The position numbers and the translations under genes are program-made. The notes beneath the pieces are model-generated. The model made no database searches. It was not told where the DNA came from and worked only from the letters and a program-made list of their open reading frames with translations. This document shows positions 16,301 to 24,092 of a stretch of DNA of 64,000 nucleotides, in pieces (position 1 is the stretch's first letter; every line of letters begins with the position of its first letter). Source of the stretch: Ignavibacteriaceae bacterium (GTDB taxonomy: Bacteria; Bacteroidota; Ignavibacteria; Ignavibacteriales; Ignavibacteriaceae); contig JALNZG010000001.1 of assembly GCA_023229425.1 (NCBI GenBank), positions 186,001 through 250,000 on the forward strand. Direction: 5' to 3'.

Positions 16301-19300
16301 AGCTCTTTCGCTTCCGAAGTTACCCGTGTTGCGCGCGAAGTTGGATTCGACGGTAAACTTGGCGGTCAAGCCGAAGTTAAAGGCGTTTCCGGTACGTGGA
16401 AAGATTTAACTGACAGCGTGAACATGCTTGCGGGTAATCTTACTTCTCAAGTGCGTAACATCGCTCAAGTAACCACAGCAGTTGCTAACGGAGACTTAAA
16501 TAAAAAGATCACCGTTGACGCGAAGGGTGAAATATTTGAACTGAAGAACACAATAAATATCATGGTTGATCAGCTTAGTTCATTCGCATCCGAAGTTACC
16601 CGTGTTGCTAAAGAAGTAGGAACCGAAGGTAAACTCGGCGGACAAGGTGAAGTTAAAGGTGTTACCGGAACGTGGAAAGACCTTACCGATAATGTAAACT
16701 CGATGGCGGCAAATCTTACATCGCAAGTTCGAAATATTGCTCAGGTAACAACGGCAGTTGCAAACGGAGACCTCTCCAAAAAAATTACCGTTGATGCAAG
16801 AGGCGAAATTCTTGAACTCAAAAACACGATCAATATAATGGTTGATCAGTTGAATTCATTTGCCGGTGAAGTTACACGCGTTTCGCGCGAAGTTGGTACA
16901 GACGGTAAACTCGGCGGGCAGGCGCTTGTTAAAGGCGTTGCCGGTACTTGGAAAGATTTGACCGATAACGTAAACTTTATGGCTACAAACCTTACCGATC
17001 AGGTGAGAAATATTGCGGTGGTTACAACCGCTGTTGCTAACGGAGATCTAACAAGAAAAATTACCGTTGATGCACGCGGCGAAATTCTTGAACTGAAAGA
17101 CACCATTAATTCCATGGTTGACCAGCTTAATTCATTTGCTTCTGAAGTTACACGTGTTGCGCGCGAAGTTGGTACGGAAGGAAAACTCGGCGGTCAAGCG
17201 CAAGTGCGCGGCGTTGCCGGTACCTGGAAAGACTTAACCGACAATGTGAACTTGATGGCGAGTAATCTTACCGATCAAGTGCGCGGTATTGCTAAAGTTG
17301 TTACCTCAGTTGCAAACGGAGATTTGAGACAAAAACTTACTGTTCCTGCAAAAGGTGAAATTGCTCAACTTTCCGATACAATAAATAATATGATTGACAC
17401 ACTCGATACCTTCTCCGAACAAGTTATCGGCGTTGCTAAAGAAGTAGGCGTTGAGGGAAGGCTCGGCGGACAGGCAAATGTACCTGGCGCAGCCGGAACT
17501 TGGAAAGCGCTTACTGATAATGTAAATCAATTAGCCGCTAATCTTACAACTCAAATTCGCGCTATTGCGGAGATTGCAACTTCGGTAACGAAGGGCGATC
17601 TAAGCAGAACCATTCTGGTTGCCGCAAAAGGCGAGGTTGAAGAGTTAAGATTGAACCTCAACGAAATGATTCGTAACCTTAGCGAAACTACGGGACGCAA
17701 CACAGAACAAGATTGGCTGAAAACTAATCTTGCTAAGTTTACGCGTATGCTTCAAGGTCAACGAGATATGAATGCGGTTGCTCAACAACTTCTTTCCGAA
17801 CTCTCTCCGTTGGTTGGCGCGAATCACGGCGTATTCTACAGTATGGGAATAGATGCGACAGAAGAAACCGAAGTTGCTGCAAAAGACCGCCGGCTCAAAT
17901 TACTTTCAAGCTATGCTTACAAAGAAAGAAAGAATGTTTCTTCTTCATTTAAGATGGGTGAAGGTTTGGTGGGGCAGGCTGCTTTCGAAAAACAGAGAAT
18001 TCTGGTTACTAATGTTCCTCATGATTATGTTCAAATTACTTCGGGACTCGGCGAGGCAACTCCTCTTAATATTATTGATCTGCCGGTTCTCTTTGAAGGA
18101 CAGGTTAAAGCGGTTATAGAATTAGCATCGTTCAATCTCTTCAGCCCAATTCATCAAATGTTCTTAGATCAATTGATGGACAGCTTAGGAATTGTTCTTA
18201 ACACAATAGAAGCCAACACAAGAACAGAAGGATTGCTGCAGAAATCTCAGGCGCTTGCAGAAGAACTGCAAAGTCAGCAGGAAGAGTTGCAGCAGACCAA
18301 CGAAGAGCTTGAAGAAAAAGCTAAAATGCTTTCCGAACAAAAAATAGAAGTTGAAAATAAGAACCGTGAAGTTGAACAAGCCAGAGGAGCTTTGGAAGAA
18401 AAAGCCGAACAGCTTGCCCTTACTTCTAAATACAAATCCGAGTTCCTCTCAAATATGTCGCACGAACTTAGAACTCCTCTTAACAGCTTGCTCATTCTTT
18501 CTAAACAACTTGCCGATAATCCGGAAAAACATCTTGCCGATAAGGAAGTTGATTACGCAAATACAATTCACTCATCCGGTAACGATCTGCTGAATCTTAT
18601 TAACGATATTTTGGATCTATCCAAAATTGAAAGCGGAACTGTTTCAGTTGACTTAGGTGATGTTTCTCTGTTAGAAATAAAATCTCAGATCAATAGAACA
18701 TTTTCTCACATGGCAGATGCAAAGGGTCTTGGATTTGATGTTGACATTTCTCCAAACTCGCCTCATTCAATACAGACAGATGAAAAACGCTTGCAGCAGG
18801 TAATGAAAAATCTTCTTTCTAATGCATTTAAGTTTACCGAAAAAGGAAGCGTTAATGTAAAAATAGCGCCGGCATTAAGCGGATGGAGTTACGATCACGC
18901 TTCGCTTAACCGTTCACGGCAGGTAATTTCATTCTCTGTTACAGATACCGGTATCGGTATTCCGGTGGAGAAACAGAAAATTATTTTCGAAGCATTCCAA
19001 CAGGCAGATGGAAGTACAAGTCGTAAATATGGCGGTACAGGTTTAGGTCTTTCAATCAGCCGCGAGATTGCAGCGCTCTTAGGCGGCGAGCTAAAAGTTA
19101 CCAGTAAGCAGGGCGAAGGAAGTACATTCACTCTTTATCTGCCCCTAAATTATTTGCCGTCTAAAAAGAAACAGAGCGATGACCCTGTTGTTCCTTCAAC
19201 TTCAAGAAAATTTTCTTCTGAAGAAGATAGAACGGACGATGAAACCCCTTTCGAAAAAGCGGAGGTAAAATCTCCGCTAAACCGTAAGGAAAAACCGACC

Positions 19301-20515
19301 GCAAAAATTGCGTTCAATGACGACCGTAATTTAATTGAGCCGGGCGATAAAATTATTCTTATTGCCGAAGACGATTTGAAATTTGCAGAGATTCTATTTG
19401 GCGTTGCGCATGATAATAATTTCAAAGCTATTGTTTCACCCAACGGTAATGATGTTTTAGATTTAGTTCACAAATATAAACCGGATGCAATAACGCTCGA
19501 TCTAAACTTTCCGGATTTGGATGGATGGACAATCTTAGACCGTCTAAAATTAGATCCGGATACGCGTCATATTCCTGTTCAAATAATTTCTGTTGAAGAA
19601 GAAAAAATGCGCGGCTTGCATCGCGGGGCTGTTGGCTACTTCACTAAACCGGTTAATAAGGAGTCGCTCGAAAAAGCTTTCGCACATATAGCAGATTATA
19701 TTCAACGCCCTAAAAAATTATTAGTTGTTGATGATGATGCGGCTGATAGAGAAGATATTGTTAAACTAATCGGCAACGGCGATGTTAAAATTACACTAGC
19801 AGAAAACGGTGAGCAAGCGCTTGAACTTCTTCGTAAAGAAAAATTCGATTGTATGGTGCTCGATCTTATTTTGCCTATCGTAAGTGGAATGGAAGTGCTT
19901 GAAGAGATGCAGAAAGATAAAGAACTTTCCGAACTGCCGGTTATTGTTTTCACCGGAAAGGACTTAACCAAAAAAGAAGAAGCGTTCTTAAAGAAAATAT
20001 CTTCTTCGGTTTTACTGAAAGATGTGCGCGACCCCGAACGGCTTGTTGATGAGACCGCTCTCTTCTTGCATAGAGTTATTTCTAAACTGCCCGAAGAAAA
20101 ACGGAAGATGATTGAAAGATTTTATGAAGAAGATACTTCTTTACGCGGTAAAAAAATTCTAATAGTTGATGACGATATGCGAAACATCTTTGCTCTTACA
20201 AGCCTTCTTGAACAGCACGGAGTTGTTGTGCTTACCGCAGAGAATGGAAAGGATGCAATTCAACTTATTAAAAATACCGCGGATGTTGACGCTGTATTGA
20301 TGGATATTATGATGCCGGTAATGGACGGATACGAAACAACGAAGATCATTCGTAAGAACGATAAATTTAAGAAGCTTCCAATTATTGCGCTTACGGCAAA
20401 GGCAATGAAAGGCGACCGCGAAAAATGTATTGAAGCCGGCGCTTCGGATTACATTACCAAACCGGTAAATACTGATCAACTGCTTTCACTGCTGAGAGTG
20501 TGGATGTATAAATAG
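13367..20515 (+). CDS. Poly-HAMP hybrid histidine kinase (Nik1-like) with GAF and three receivers
   Basis: 2382 aa without a transmembrane segment, so probably cytoplasmic. Residues about 15-1440 are a poly-HAMP array: one divergent N-terminal unit, then 92-aa (276-bp) units each pairing a canonical HAMP (VTTAVANGDLTRKITVDA) with a divergent one (VTRVAREVGTEGKLGGQ), 16 GD-type and 15 EVG-type segments in all. A GAF domain follows (about 1445-1620), then a Glu/Gln-rich coiled coil, HisKA with H1699 (SHELRTPLN), HATPase_c (DTGIGIP, GGTGLGLSIS) and three receivers: REC1 near 1995-2110, REC2 near 2117-2235 (KD where KP is usual) and REC3 near 2261-2380 (DIMMPVMDG, ITKP). The build resembles fungal group III (Nik1/Os-1) kinases and their bacterial relatives. 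AGGAG lies 9 nt before the ATG. Confidence 0.96.
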   Translation: MAKIETGAELDQKQLLEVLVAFKKGDFSARMPKNLTGIEGKIADALNDAIENNQKMAKAIEKVSKNVGRDGKISQRFGTDGWSGSWGDNIESLNSLLDDLVLPTVEITRVISAVVKGDLTQAVAVETNGKKLEGEFLKSAKIVNSMVEQLNFFSQEVTRVAREVGVEGKLGGQAQAKGLFGSWKDLTDSVNSMASNLTAQVRNIAEVTIAVASGDLSRKITVDVRGEFLQLKDTINTMVEQLRSFASEVTRVAKEVGTEGKLGGQAVVPGVGGVWKELTDNVNSMGSNLTSQVRNIAAVTTAVAKGDLTRKITVDVSGEMQELKLTINTMVDQLNAFASEVTRVAREVGTEGILGGQGSVPGVAGTWKDLTDSVNFMASNLTSQVRNIAEVTTAVAGGDLSKKITVDAKGEIFELKNTMNTMVDQLNAFAGEVTRVAKEVGTDGKLGGQAVVKGVSGTWKDLTDNVNSMASNLTSQVRNIAQVTTAVANGDLAKKITVDAQGEILELKNTVNAMVDRLNSFANEVTRIAREVGADGLLGGQADVKDVSGTWKNLTDSVNMLAGNLTSQVRNIALVTTAVANGDLTRKITVDASGEILELKDTINIMVDQLSSFASEVTRVAREVGTEGKLGGQGEVKGVSGTWKDLTDNVNSMASNLTSQVRNIAQVTTAVATGDLTKKITVDAQGEILELKDTINTMVDQLSAFSSEVTRVAREVGTDGRLGGQGEVKGVSGVWKDLTDNVNSMAANLTSQVRNIAQVTTAVANGDLTRKITVDAQGEILDLKSTINVMVDQLSSFASEVTRVAREVGAEGILGGQGSVPGVAGTWKDLTDSVNMLAGNLTNQVRNIALVTTAVANGDLSKKITVDANGEILELKSTINTMVDQLSSFASEVTRVAREVGTDGKLGGQAEVKDVSGTWKDLTDNVNLMAANLTNQVRNIADVTTAVAKGDLARKITVDAKGEILELKNTVNIMVDQLSSFASEVTRVAREVGFDGKLGGQAEVKGVSGTWKDLTDSVNMLAGNLTSQVRNIAQVTTAVANGDLNKKITVDAKGEIFELKNTINIMVDQLSSFASEVTRVAKEVGTEGKLGGQGEVKGVTGTWKDLTDNVNSMAANLTSQVRNIAQVTTAVANGDLSKKITVDARGEILELKNTINIMVDQLNSFAGEVTRVSREVGTDGKLGGQALVKGVAGTWKDLTDNVNFMATNLTDQVRNIAVVTTAVANGDLTRKITVDARGEILELKDTINSMVDQLNSFASEVTRVAREVGTEGKLGGQAQVRGVAGTWKDLTDNVNLMASNLTDQVRGIAKVVTSVANGDLRQKLTVPAKGEIAQLSDTINNMIDTLDTFSEQVIGVAKEVGVEGRLGGQANVPGAAGTWKALTDNVNQLAANLTTQIRAIAEIATSVTKGDLSRTILVAAKGEVEELRLNLNEMIRNLSETTGRNTEQDWLKTNLAKFTRMLQGQRDMNAVAQQLLSELSPLVGANHGVFYSMGIDATEETEVAAKDRRLKLLSSYAYKERKNVSSSFKMGEGLVGQAAFEKQRILVTNVPHDYVQITSGLGEATPLNIIDLPVLFEGQVKAVIELASFNLFSPIHQMFLDQLMDSLGIVLNTIEANTRTEGLLQKSQALAEELQSQQEELQQTNEELEEKAKMLSEQKIEVENKNREVEQARGALEEKAEQLALTSKYKSEFLSNMSHELRTPLNSLLILSKQLADNPEKHLADKEVDYANTIHSSGNDLLNLINDILDLSKIESGTVSVDLGDVSLLEIKSQINRTFSHMADAKGLGFDVDISPNSPHSIQTDEKRLQQVMKNLLSNAFKFTEKGSVNVKIAPALSGWSYDHASLNRSRQVISFSVTDTGIGIPVEKQKIIFEAFQQADGSTSRKYGGTGLGLSISREIAALLGGELKVTSKQGEGSTFTLYLPLNYLPSKKKQSDDPVVPSTSRKFSSEEDRTDDETPFEKAEVKSPLNRKEKPTAKIAFNDDRNLIEPGDKIILIAEDDLKFAEILFGVAHDNNFKAIVSPNGNDVLDLVHKYKPDAITLDLNFPDLDGWTILDRLKLDPDTRHIPVQIISVEEEKMRGLHRGAVGYFTKPVNKESLEKAFAHIADYIQRPKKLLVVDDDAADREDIVKLIGNGDVKITLAENGEQALELLRKEKFDCMVLDLILPIVSGMEVLEEMQKDKELSELPVIVFTGKDLTKKEEAFLKKISSSVLLKDVRDPERLVDETALFLHRVISKLPEEKRKMIERFYEEDTSLRGKKILIVDDDMRNIFALTSLLEQHGVVVLTAENGKDAIQLIKNTADVDAVLMDIMMPVMDGYETTKIIRKNDKFKKLPIIALTAKAMKGDREKCIEAGASDYITKPVNTDQLLSLLRVWMYK

Positions 20516-20690
20516 GCAATAGTGAATAGGCAATAGTGAATAGGCAATAGGCAATAGAAAAAGGCAATAGTGAATAGGCAATAGGAAGAAATTAGGAATT
20601 AGGAATGAAAAGGCTGAAAGCAAAAGGCAAAAGTTTTTGTTTTTACTAATGCCTATTGCCTCGTGCCTAATGCCTACACTGCCTATAACG
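20514..20690. repeat. GGCAATAG/CTATTGCC inverted-repeat element, copy 1
   Basis: Left part (20514-20586) holds at least six GGCAATAG units mixed with GTGAATA; right part (20645-20688) holds the complements (GCCTATTGCC, GTGCCTAATGCC, ACTGCCTAT). A segment AAAAGTTTTTGTTTTTAC joins them. The right half is nearly identical to that of copy 2. It fills the gap between the poly-HAMP kinase and the next receiver gene. Confidence 0.85.
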
Positions 20691-20730
20691 TCTAAGGTTA
20701 AAATATTTTAATTACAGAGAGTAGCAAGAA

Positions 20731-21102
20731 ATGGCAAAAATATTAATCATCGAGAACTCGATCTTTATGAAAGGTTCTCTCAAATATTTGCTTGAGCAGG
20801 CAAAGCATAATATTGTTGGCGTTGCAAAAAATCAAGAAGAAGCGCTTCGGATGTTCGAGCAATATCATCCGGATATTACAACGTGCGATCTTTTAATGCG
20901 CGGTGAGGATGGAATGCCCATCATCCGCGCGCTATTAGCAAAACATCCTGATAATAAAATAGTTGCAGTTTGGGTCTCCGGCTTAGAAACGAAAATAGAA
21001 GAAGCAAAACAGGCAGGTGTTGCCGGCATCTTAGAAAAACCTTATAAGTTCGAAGAGCTAACCAAAGAAATCGAACGTGTTTTAAATGCGAGGTCAATAT
21101 GA
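20731..21102 (+). CDS. Single-domain response regulator (CheY-like)
   Basis: 123 aa, one receiver domain. Phospho-acceptor is D53 (TTCDLLMRGEDG) and the conserved lysine K103 (LEKPY). The usual acidic pair after strand 1 is reduced to EN (IIENS, residues 8-9) and the Thr/Ser switch position reads VSG, so metal binding may be weaker than in CheY. It overlaps the following receptor gene by 4 nt (ATGA), implying translational coupling and a working link with that membrane protein. Confidence 0.9.
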   Translation: MAKILIIENSIFMKGSLKYLLEQAKHNIVGVAKNQEEALRMFEQYHPDITTCDLLMRGEDGMPIIRALLAKHPDNKIVAVWVSGLETKIEEAKQAGVAGILEKPYKFEELTKEIERVLNARSI

Positions 21103-22076
21103 AATGGATAAATAACCTAAATATAAAAAACAAACTACTTCTTGGGTTTGCGTTACTTTTAGCGTTTGTTCTGATAATGATCTATACGGCGTTTAATAGT
21201 CTTACTACTATGAGAGAATCACAAAGAATATTAACCAATATTGAATATCCGCTTTCGATTGAATTACTGACTCTTAGAACGAGTATTAATAGAGAAAGGA
21301 TTACAATCAACAGAATAGTTATGATTCAAGACGCTCAAAAGACTAAAGAATTGCAAGACGAAATGGATGACCTTGATACCACGGTAACTTCAATTTTAGA
21401 TTCTATTAAAGTACTCGCAAAGGATTATGCTCAAATAATTGCCGATATAGAGAGCTTTAGTACTGCCAGAAAGACTTTTCGAATGTATGTTGATACGCTT
21501 CTTAATGTTTACAATACTCCGCAAACCCGTGTGAAAGCTGAAGCGTTGGTGTTGGGGGCGATGTTCGATCTTAATGAAAATATGCGGGAAATTGTTGTTG
21601 CCTTAAGCAAAATTTCGGAAGGAAATGATGCGCTCGCTAAACAGAATGCGAAAACTGCATTTAATGATGTAGTTGTATCTTTTTCTTTTTTTTGCGTTTT
21701 GTTGATTTTGATATGCATAGGCTTAACCATATTTTTTGTCCGGTCGATTGCAAAACCAATTCAGGCTTTAGCCCAAAATGCAGAGCAGATTGCCTATGGC
21801 GATTTATCAGTTAAGATTAACGTTAAAGACGGTAAAGATGAAGTTGCAGTTATGCAAAGATCATTTGGTATGATGGTAAGCAGTTTAAACTCGGTTGCCG
21901 AAGAGTTGAAATCAACTGTAGGAACATTAGATAATATTTCCTCTGAGATTAACAATGAACTTAACACCGGCTTTAATGACACCGCCGCTATTCTAAGATG
22001 GATAGAAAAGTTTTCCGGAAATATAAGCGCAATCTCTCAACGATTAAATGCATTGATGAATGAGTTTAAGTTGTGA
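21099..22076 (+). CDS. MCP-like membrane receptor (4HB-HAMP) lacking a signalling domain
   Basis: 325 aa. TM1 at about 12-30 (LLLGFALLLAFVLIMIY), a roughly 160-residue helical four-helix-bundle-like periplasmic domain, TM2 at about 190-210 (FSFFCVLLILICIGLTIFF), a HAMP domain (PIQALAQNAEQIAYGDLSVKI) and about 80 further helical residues. The long methyl-accepting hairpin with the CheA/CheW-binding tip is absent, as is any kinase, cyclase or phosphatase domain. Stop codon is clean and the frame has no sign of a truncating mutation; the next 100 bp are repeat DNA. It may signal through its HAMP and coiled coil to a separate protein, for example the soluble poly-HAMP kinase. That pairing is inference from context. 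Confidence 0.88.
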   Translation: MKWINNLNIKNKLLLGFALLLAFVLIMIYTAFNSLTTMRESQRILTNIEYPLSIELLTLRTSINRERITINRIVMIQDAQKTKELQDEMDDLDTTVTSILDSIKVLAKDYAQIIADIESFSTARKTFRMYVDTLLNVYNTPQTRVKAEALVLGAMFDLNENMREIVVALSKISEGNDALAKQNAKTAFNDVVVSFSFFCVLLILICIGLTIFFVRSIAKPIQALAQNAEQIAYGDLSVKINVKDGKDEVAVMQRSFGMMVSSLNSVAEELKSTVGTLDNISSEINNELNTGFNDTAAILRWIEKFSGNISAISQRLNALMNEFKL

Positions 22077-22078
22077 GA

Positions 22079-22168
22079 AGGCAATAGTGATTAGGCAATA
22101 GGCAATAGGAAGAAAGTAAAAGTTTTTGTTTTTACGAATGCCTATTGCCTCGTGCCTACTGCCTAATT
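22079..22168. repeat. GGCAATAG/CTATTGCC inverted-repeat element, copy 2
   Basis: Left arms GGCAATAGTGATTAGGCAAT from 22080; right arms GCCTATTGCC and GCCTACTGCC to 22166. Shares the AAAAGTTTTTGTTTTTAC spacer and right half with copy 1. It ends 8 nt before the AAGGAG of the next gene. Confidence 0.85.
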
Positions 22169-22182
22169 AAACAAGGAGAAAA

Positions 22183-22704
22183 ATGATCTATACAGATAAG
22201 CACTTTGTTACTATAAGTTATGATGAAACTATTCCATGTGTATTAATAGAATGGAAGAAGTATGCATCCAGCGAACAATTTCGTTTAACGCATGAGCAAG
22301 CCGTAGAAGCGTATCTAAAAAATGCGCCGGAACATAAACAACTTCACTGGCTTTCTGATACACGAAAGTTTGTTATGGTTAGCGAAGATGATATTAAGTG
22401 GGTTGTTGATGAGATCAATCCAAAACTTTACGAAGCTAAATTGAAATACATGGCATTCGTTATTCCCGAAAGCGAGTTTGCTAAAACTTCTGTAGGAGAT
22501 TATCAAAGGGATATCAATAAAGATAAAATTGAGATAAAGAATTTTAGCACAGTGGAAGAAGCCAAAGAGTGGTTGAAGAGTTGCAATATCATTGTTCCGG
22601 TGTTAGAGAAAGTTACTGAAACAAAAACTGCACAGATACAACCGCAAATAAAACAGTTACCCCAAAAGAATGCAGAAAAACATAAAAAGAAGAAAAGAAA
22701 ATAG
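22183..22704 (+). CDS. Unknown 173-aa protein with possible STAS/SpoIIAA-like fold and Lys-rich tail
   Basis: Residues 1-130 alternate strands and helices in a STAS/SpoIIAA-like pattern (VTISYDETIPCVLIEWKKY, then HWLSDTRKFVMVSEDDIKWV, then AFVIPES); such proteins occur near hybrid kinases in Bacteroidota, but this assignment is tentative. The last 35 residues are Gln/Lys-rich and end in a basic stretch (KHKKKKRK), unlike the compact N-terminal part. AAGGAG stands 5 nt before the ATG. Placed between the output-less receptor and CheR, it may be a local adaptor; no catalytic residues are visible. Confidence 0.72.
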   Translation: MIYTDKHFVTISYDETIPCVLIEWKKYASSEQFRLTHEQAVEAYLKNAPEHKQLHWLSDTRKFVMVSEDDIKWVVDEINPKLYEAKLKYMAFVIPESEFAKTSVGDYQRDINKDKIEIKNFSTVEEAKEWLKSCNIIVPVLEKVTETKTAQIQPQIKQLPQKNAEKHKKKKRK

Positions 22705-22770
22705 GCAATAGGCAATAGTGGTGAGGCACAAGTTTTTACTAATGCCTACTGCCTCATGCCTAGTGCCTAA
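22703..22770. repeat. GGCAATAG/GCCTACTGCC inverted-repeat element, copy 3 (short)
   Basis: The first left arm overlaps the TAG stop codon of the preceding gene (ATAGGCAATAGGCAATAG). The right arms ACTAATGCCTACTGCC and GCCTAGTGCCTAA close a compact stem-loop of about 65 bp just before the CheR gene. Confidence 0.8.
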
Positions 22771-22782
22771 CAGGAAAACAAA

Positions 22783-23607
22783 ATGAACAATGCAAAAATT
22801 GAAGAAATAGAATACGAATTGCTTCTGGAAGGGATCTATCAAACTTACGGTTACGATTTTAGAGATTACGCTCCGGCATCGCTCAAACGGCGTATTCGTA
22901 AATGTATGAATGATCTTGGTGTGAATTCTATCTCGGCATTTCAAGATACAATTCTACACGAAAAGAAATCGTTCACTAATTTTCTTAACACAGTTTCAAT
23001 TGATGTAACCTCAATGTTCCGCGATCCGGATTTTTTTCTTGCAGTACGACAAAAAATATTTCCCATGATTCGGAATCTTCCGTTCATTCGTATCTGGCAT
23101 GCGGGATGCGCTACCGGCGAAGAAATTTATTCATTGGCAATTTTGCTTAAAGAAGAAAAACTTTATGATAAAGTCCGCATCTATGGCACGGATATGAATG
23201 AAGTCGTTTTAGAAAAAGCTAAGAACGGAATTTTCCCATTGAAGAATGTTCAAGACTACACAAAAAATTATCATAATGTCGGCGGCGATGTTAATTTCTC
23301 TCAATATTACACGGCTAAATATGATAATATAATTATGAATCCGGCGCTTAAAAAAAATATTATATGGGCACAGCATAATTTGGTAACCGATGGTTCTTTT
23401 AACGAGTTCGACATTATCTTTTGCAGAAATGTGATGATCTATTTTAATAAACCGCTTCAAGAACATGTTCATAAATTGTTCATTGATAGTTTAACAATCG
23501 GCGGAGTTTTAGGTCTTGGCAAAAAAGAATCTATGCATTCATCATCTTTTCGTGATAACTATAAAGATATTGATGAAAGGGTGAAGTTGTTTAAGAGAGT
23601 GAAGTAG
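22783..23607 (+). CDS. cheR: CheR-type protein-glutamate methyltransferase
   Basis: 274 aa. Helical N-terminal CheR domain (about 1-80, ending VTSMFRDP), then an SAM-binding Rossmann domain with HAGCATGEEIYSLAI (106-120), YGTDMNE and FCRNVMIYF. It should transfer methyl groups from SAM to receptor glutamates. The substrate is unclear: no protein with an MCP methylation hairpin is encoded in this window. CheB follows, separated only by the four-helix-bundle gene, and the pair would normally set adaptation. Candidate targets are the output-less HAMP receptor or the Glu/Gln-rich coiled coil of the poly-HAMP kinase; this is inference. Confidence 0.93.
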   Translation: MNNAKIEEIEYELLLEGIYQTYGYDFRDYAPASLKRRIRKCMNDLGVNSISAFQDTILHEKKSFTNFLNTVSIDVTSMFRDPDFFLAVRQKIFPMIRNLPFIRIWHAGCATGEEIYSLAILLKEEKLYDKVRIYGTDMNEVVLEKAKNGIFPLKNVQDYTKNYHNVGGDVNFSQYYTAKYDNIIMNPALKKNIIWAQHNLVTDGSFNEFDIIFCRNVMIYFNKPLQEHVHKLFIDSLTIGGVLGLGKKESMHSSSFRDNYKDIDERVKLFKRVK

Positions 23608-23655
23608 GCAATAGGAATTAGGCAATAGGCATTAGTGAAAAGAAGGCAATAGGAG
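23608..23655. repeat. GGCAATAG repeats, left arms only (before the four-helix-bundle gene)
   Basis: GGCAATAGG-type units directly after the CheR stop (GCAATAGGAATTAGGCAATA..., then GGCATTAGTG, then GGCAATAGGAGTTAG). Unlike copies 1-3 there are no complementary right arms before the next gene; those appear only beyond it at 24047-24080. Confidence 0.8.
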
Positions 23656-23660
23656 TTAGA

Positions 23661-24014
23661 ATGATAAAAAGTTATAAAGATTTATTAGTATGGCAAAGAA
23701 GTATGGACTTGGTAGTATCTATCTATCGAATAACTGAAAAATTTCCTTCGAATGAACAGTTTGGATTAGTATCTCAAATGAGAAGAGCGGTTGTTTCTAT
23801 TCCTTCTAATATTGCCGAAGGATATGGCAGACAATCAACTGGCAGTTATAAACAGTTCCTTTCTATCTCCAGAGGTTCTTTGTTTGAATTAGAAACACAA
23901 GTTGAATTGTGCAACAGGTTAAAATACATTCAACAAATTGAATCAGAAAAAATGCTAAATGAGATTACAGAAATTAGCAAGATGATTTCGTCACTTATAT
24001 CAAAAATCAAATAG
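23661..24014 (+). CDS. Four-helix-bundle protein of the 23S rRNA intervening-sequence (IVP/S23) family
   Basis: 117 aa. The family pattern is clear: SYKDLLVWQRSMDLVVSIY at the start, FPSNEQFGLVSQMRRAVVSIP, SNIAEGYGRQS, and a final pair of amphipathic helices. Members were first found as open frames inside intervening sequences of 23S rRNA genes and are also scattered in Bacteroidota genomes; a biochemical role is not established. It is the only gene in this cluster with no signalling domain, and it interrupts the CheR-CheB pair. Repeat arms of the GGCAATAG family lie on both sides, with the complementary arms only on the far side, so the gene sits in the loop of a possible long stem. A cassette insertion is the simplest reading. 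Confidence 0.92.
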   Translation: MIKSYKDLLVWQRSMDLVVSIYRITEKFPSNEQFGLVSQMRRAVVSIPSNIAEGYGRQSTGSYKQFLSISRGSLFELETQVELCNRLKYIQQIESEKMLNEITEISKMISSLISKIK

Positions 24015-24018
24015 GCGC

Positions 24019-24082
24019 TTGGCAATAGTGATTAGGCAATAGTTTTTACTAATGCCTATTGCCTAATGCCTAATGCCTATTC
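24019..24082. repeat. GGCAATAG/CTATTGCC element closing the four-helix-bundle cassette
   Basis: Left arms GGCAATAGTGATTAGGCAAT (24021-24045) followed by right arms ACTAATGCCTATTGCC and three further GCCTAATGCCTA-type units to 24080. The right arms can pair either with these left arms or with those at 23608-23655 across the gene. Confidence 0.8.
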
Positions 24083-24092
24083 AGAGGACAAA

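Noticed and set aside
24066..24092. Upstream start for CheB
   Set aside because: The extra codons are repeat DNA and AGAGGA is correctly spaced only for ATG 24093.
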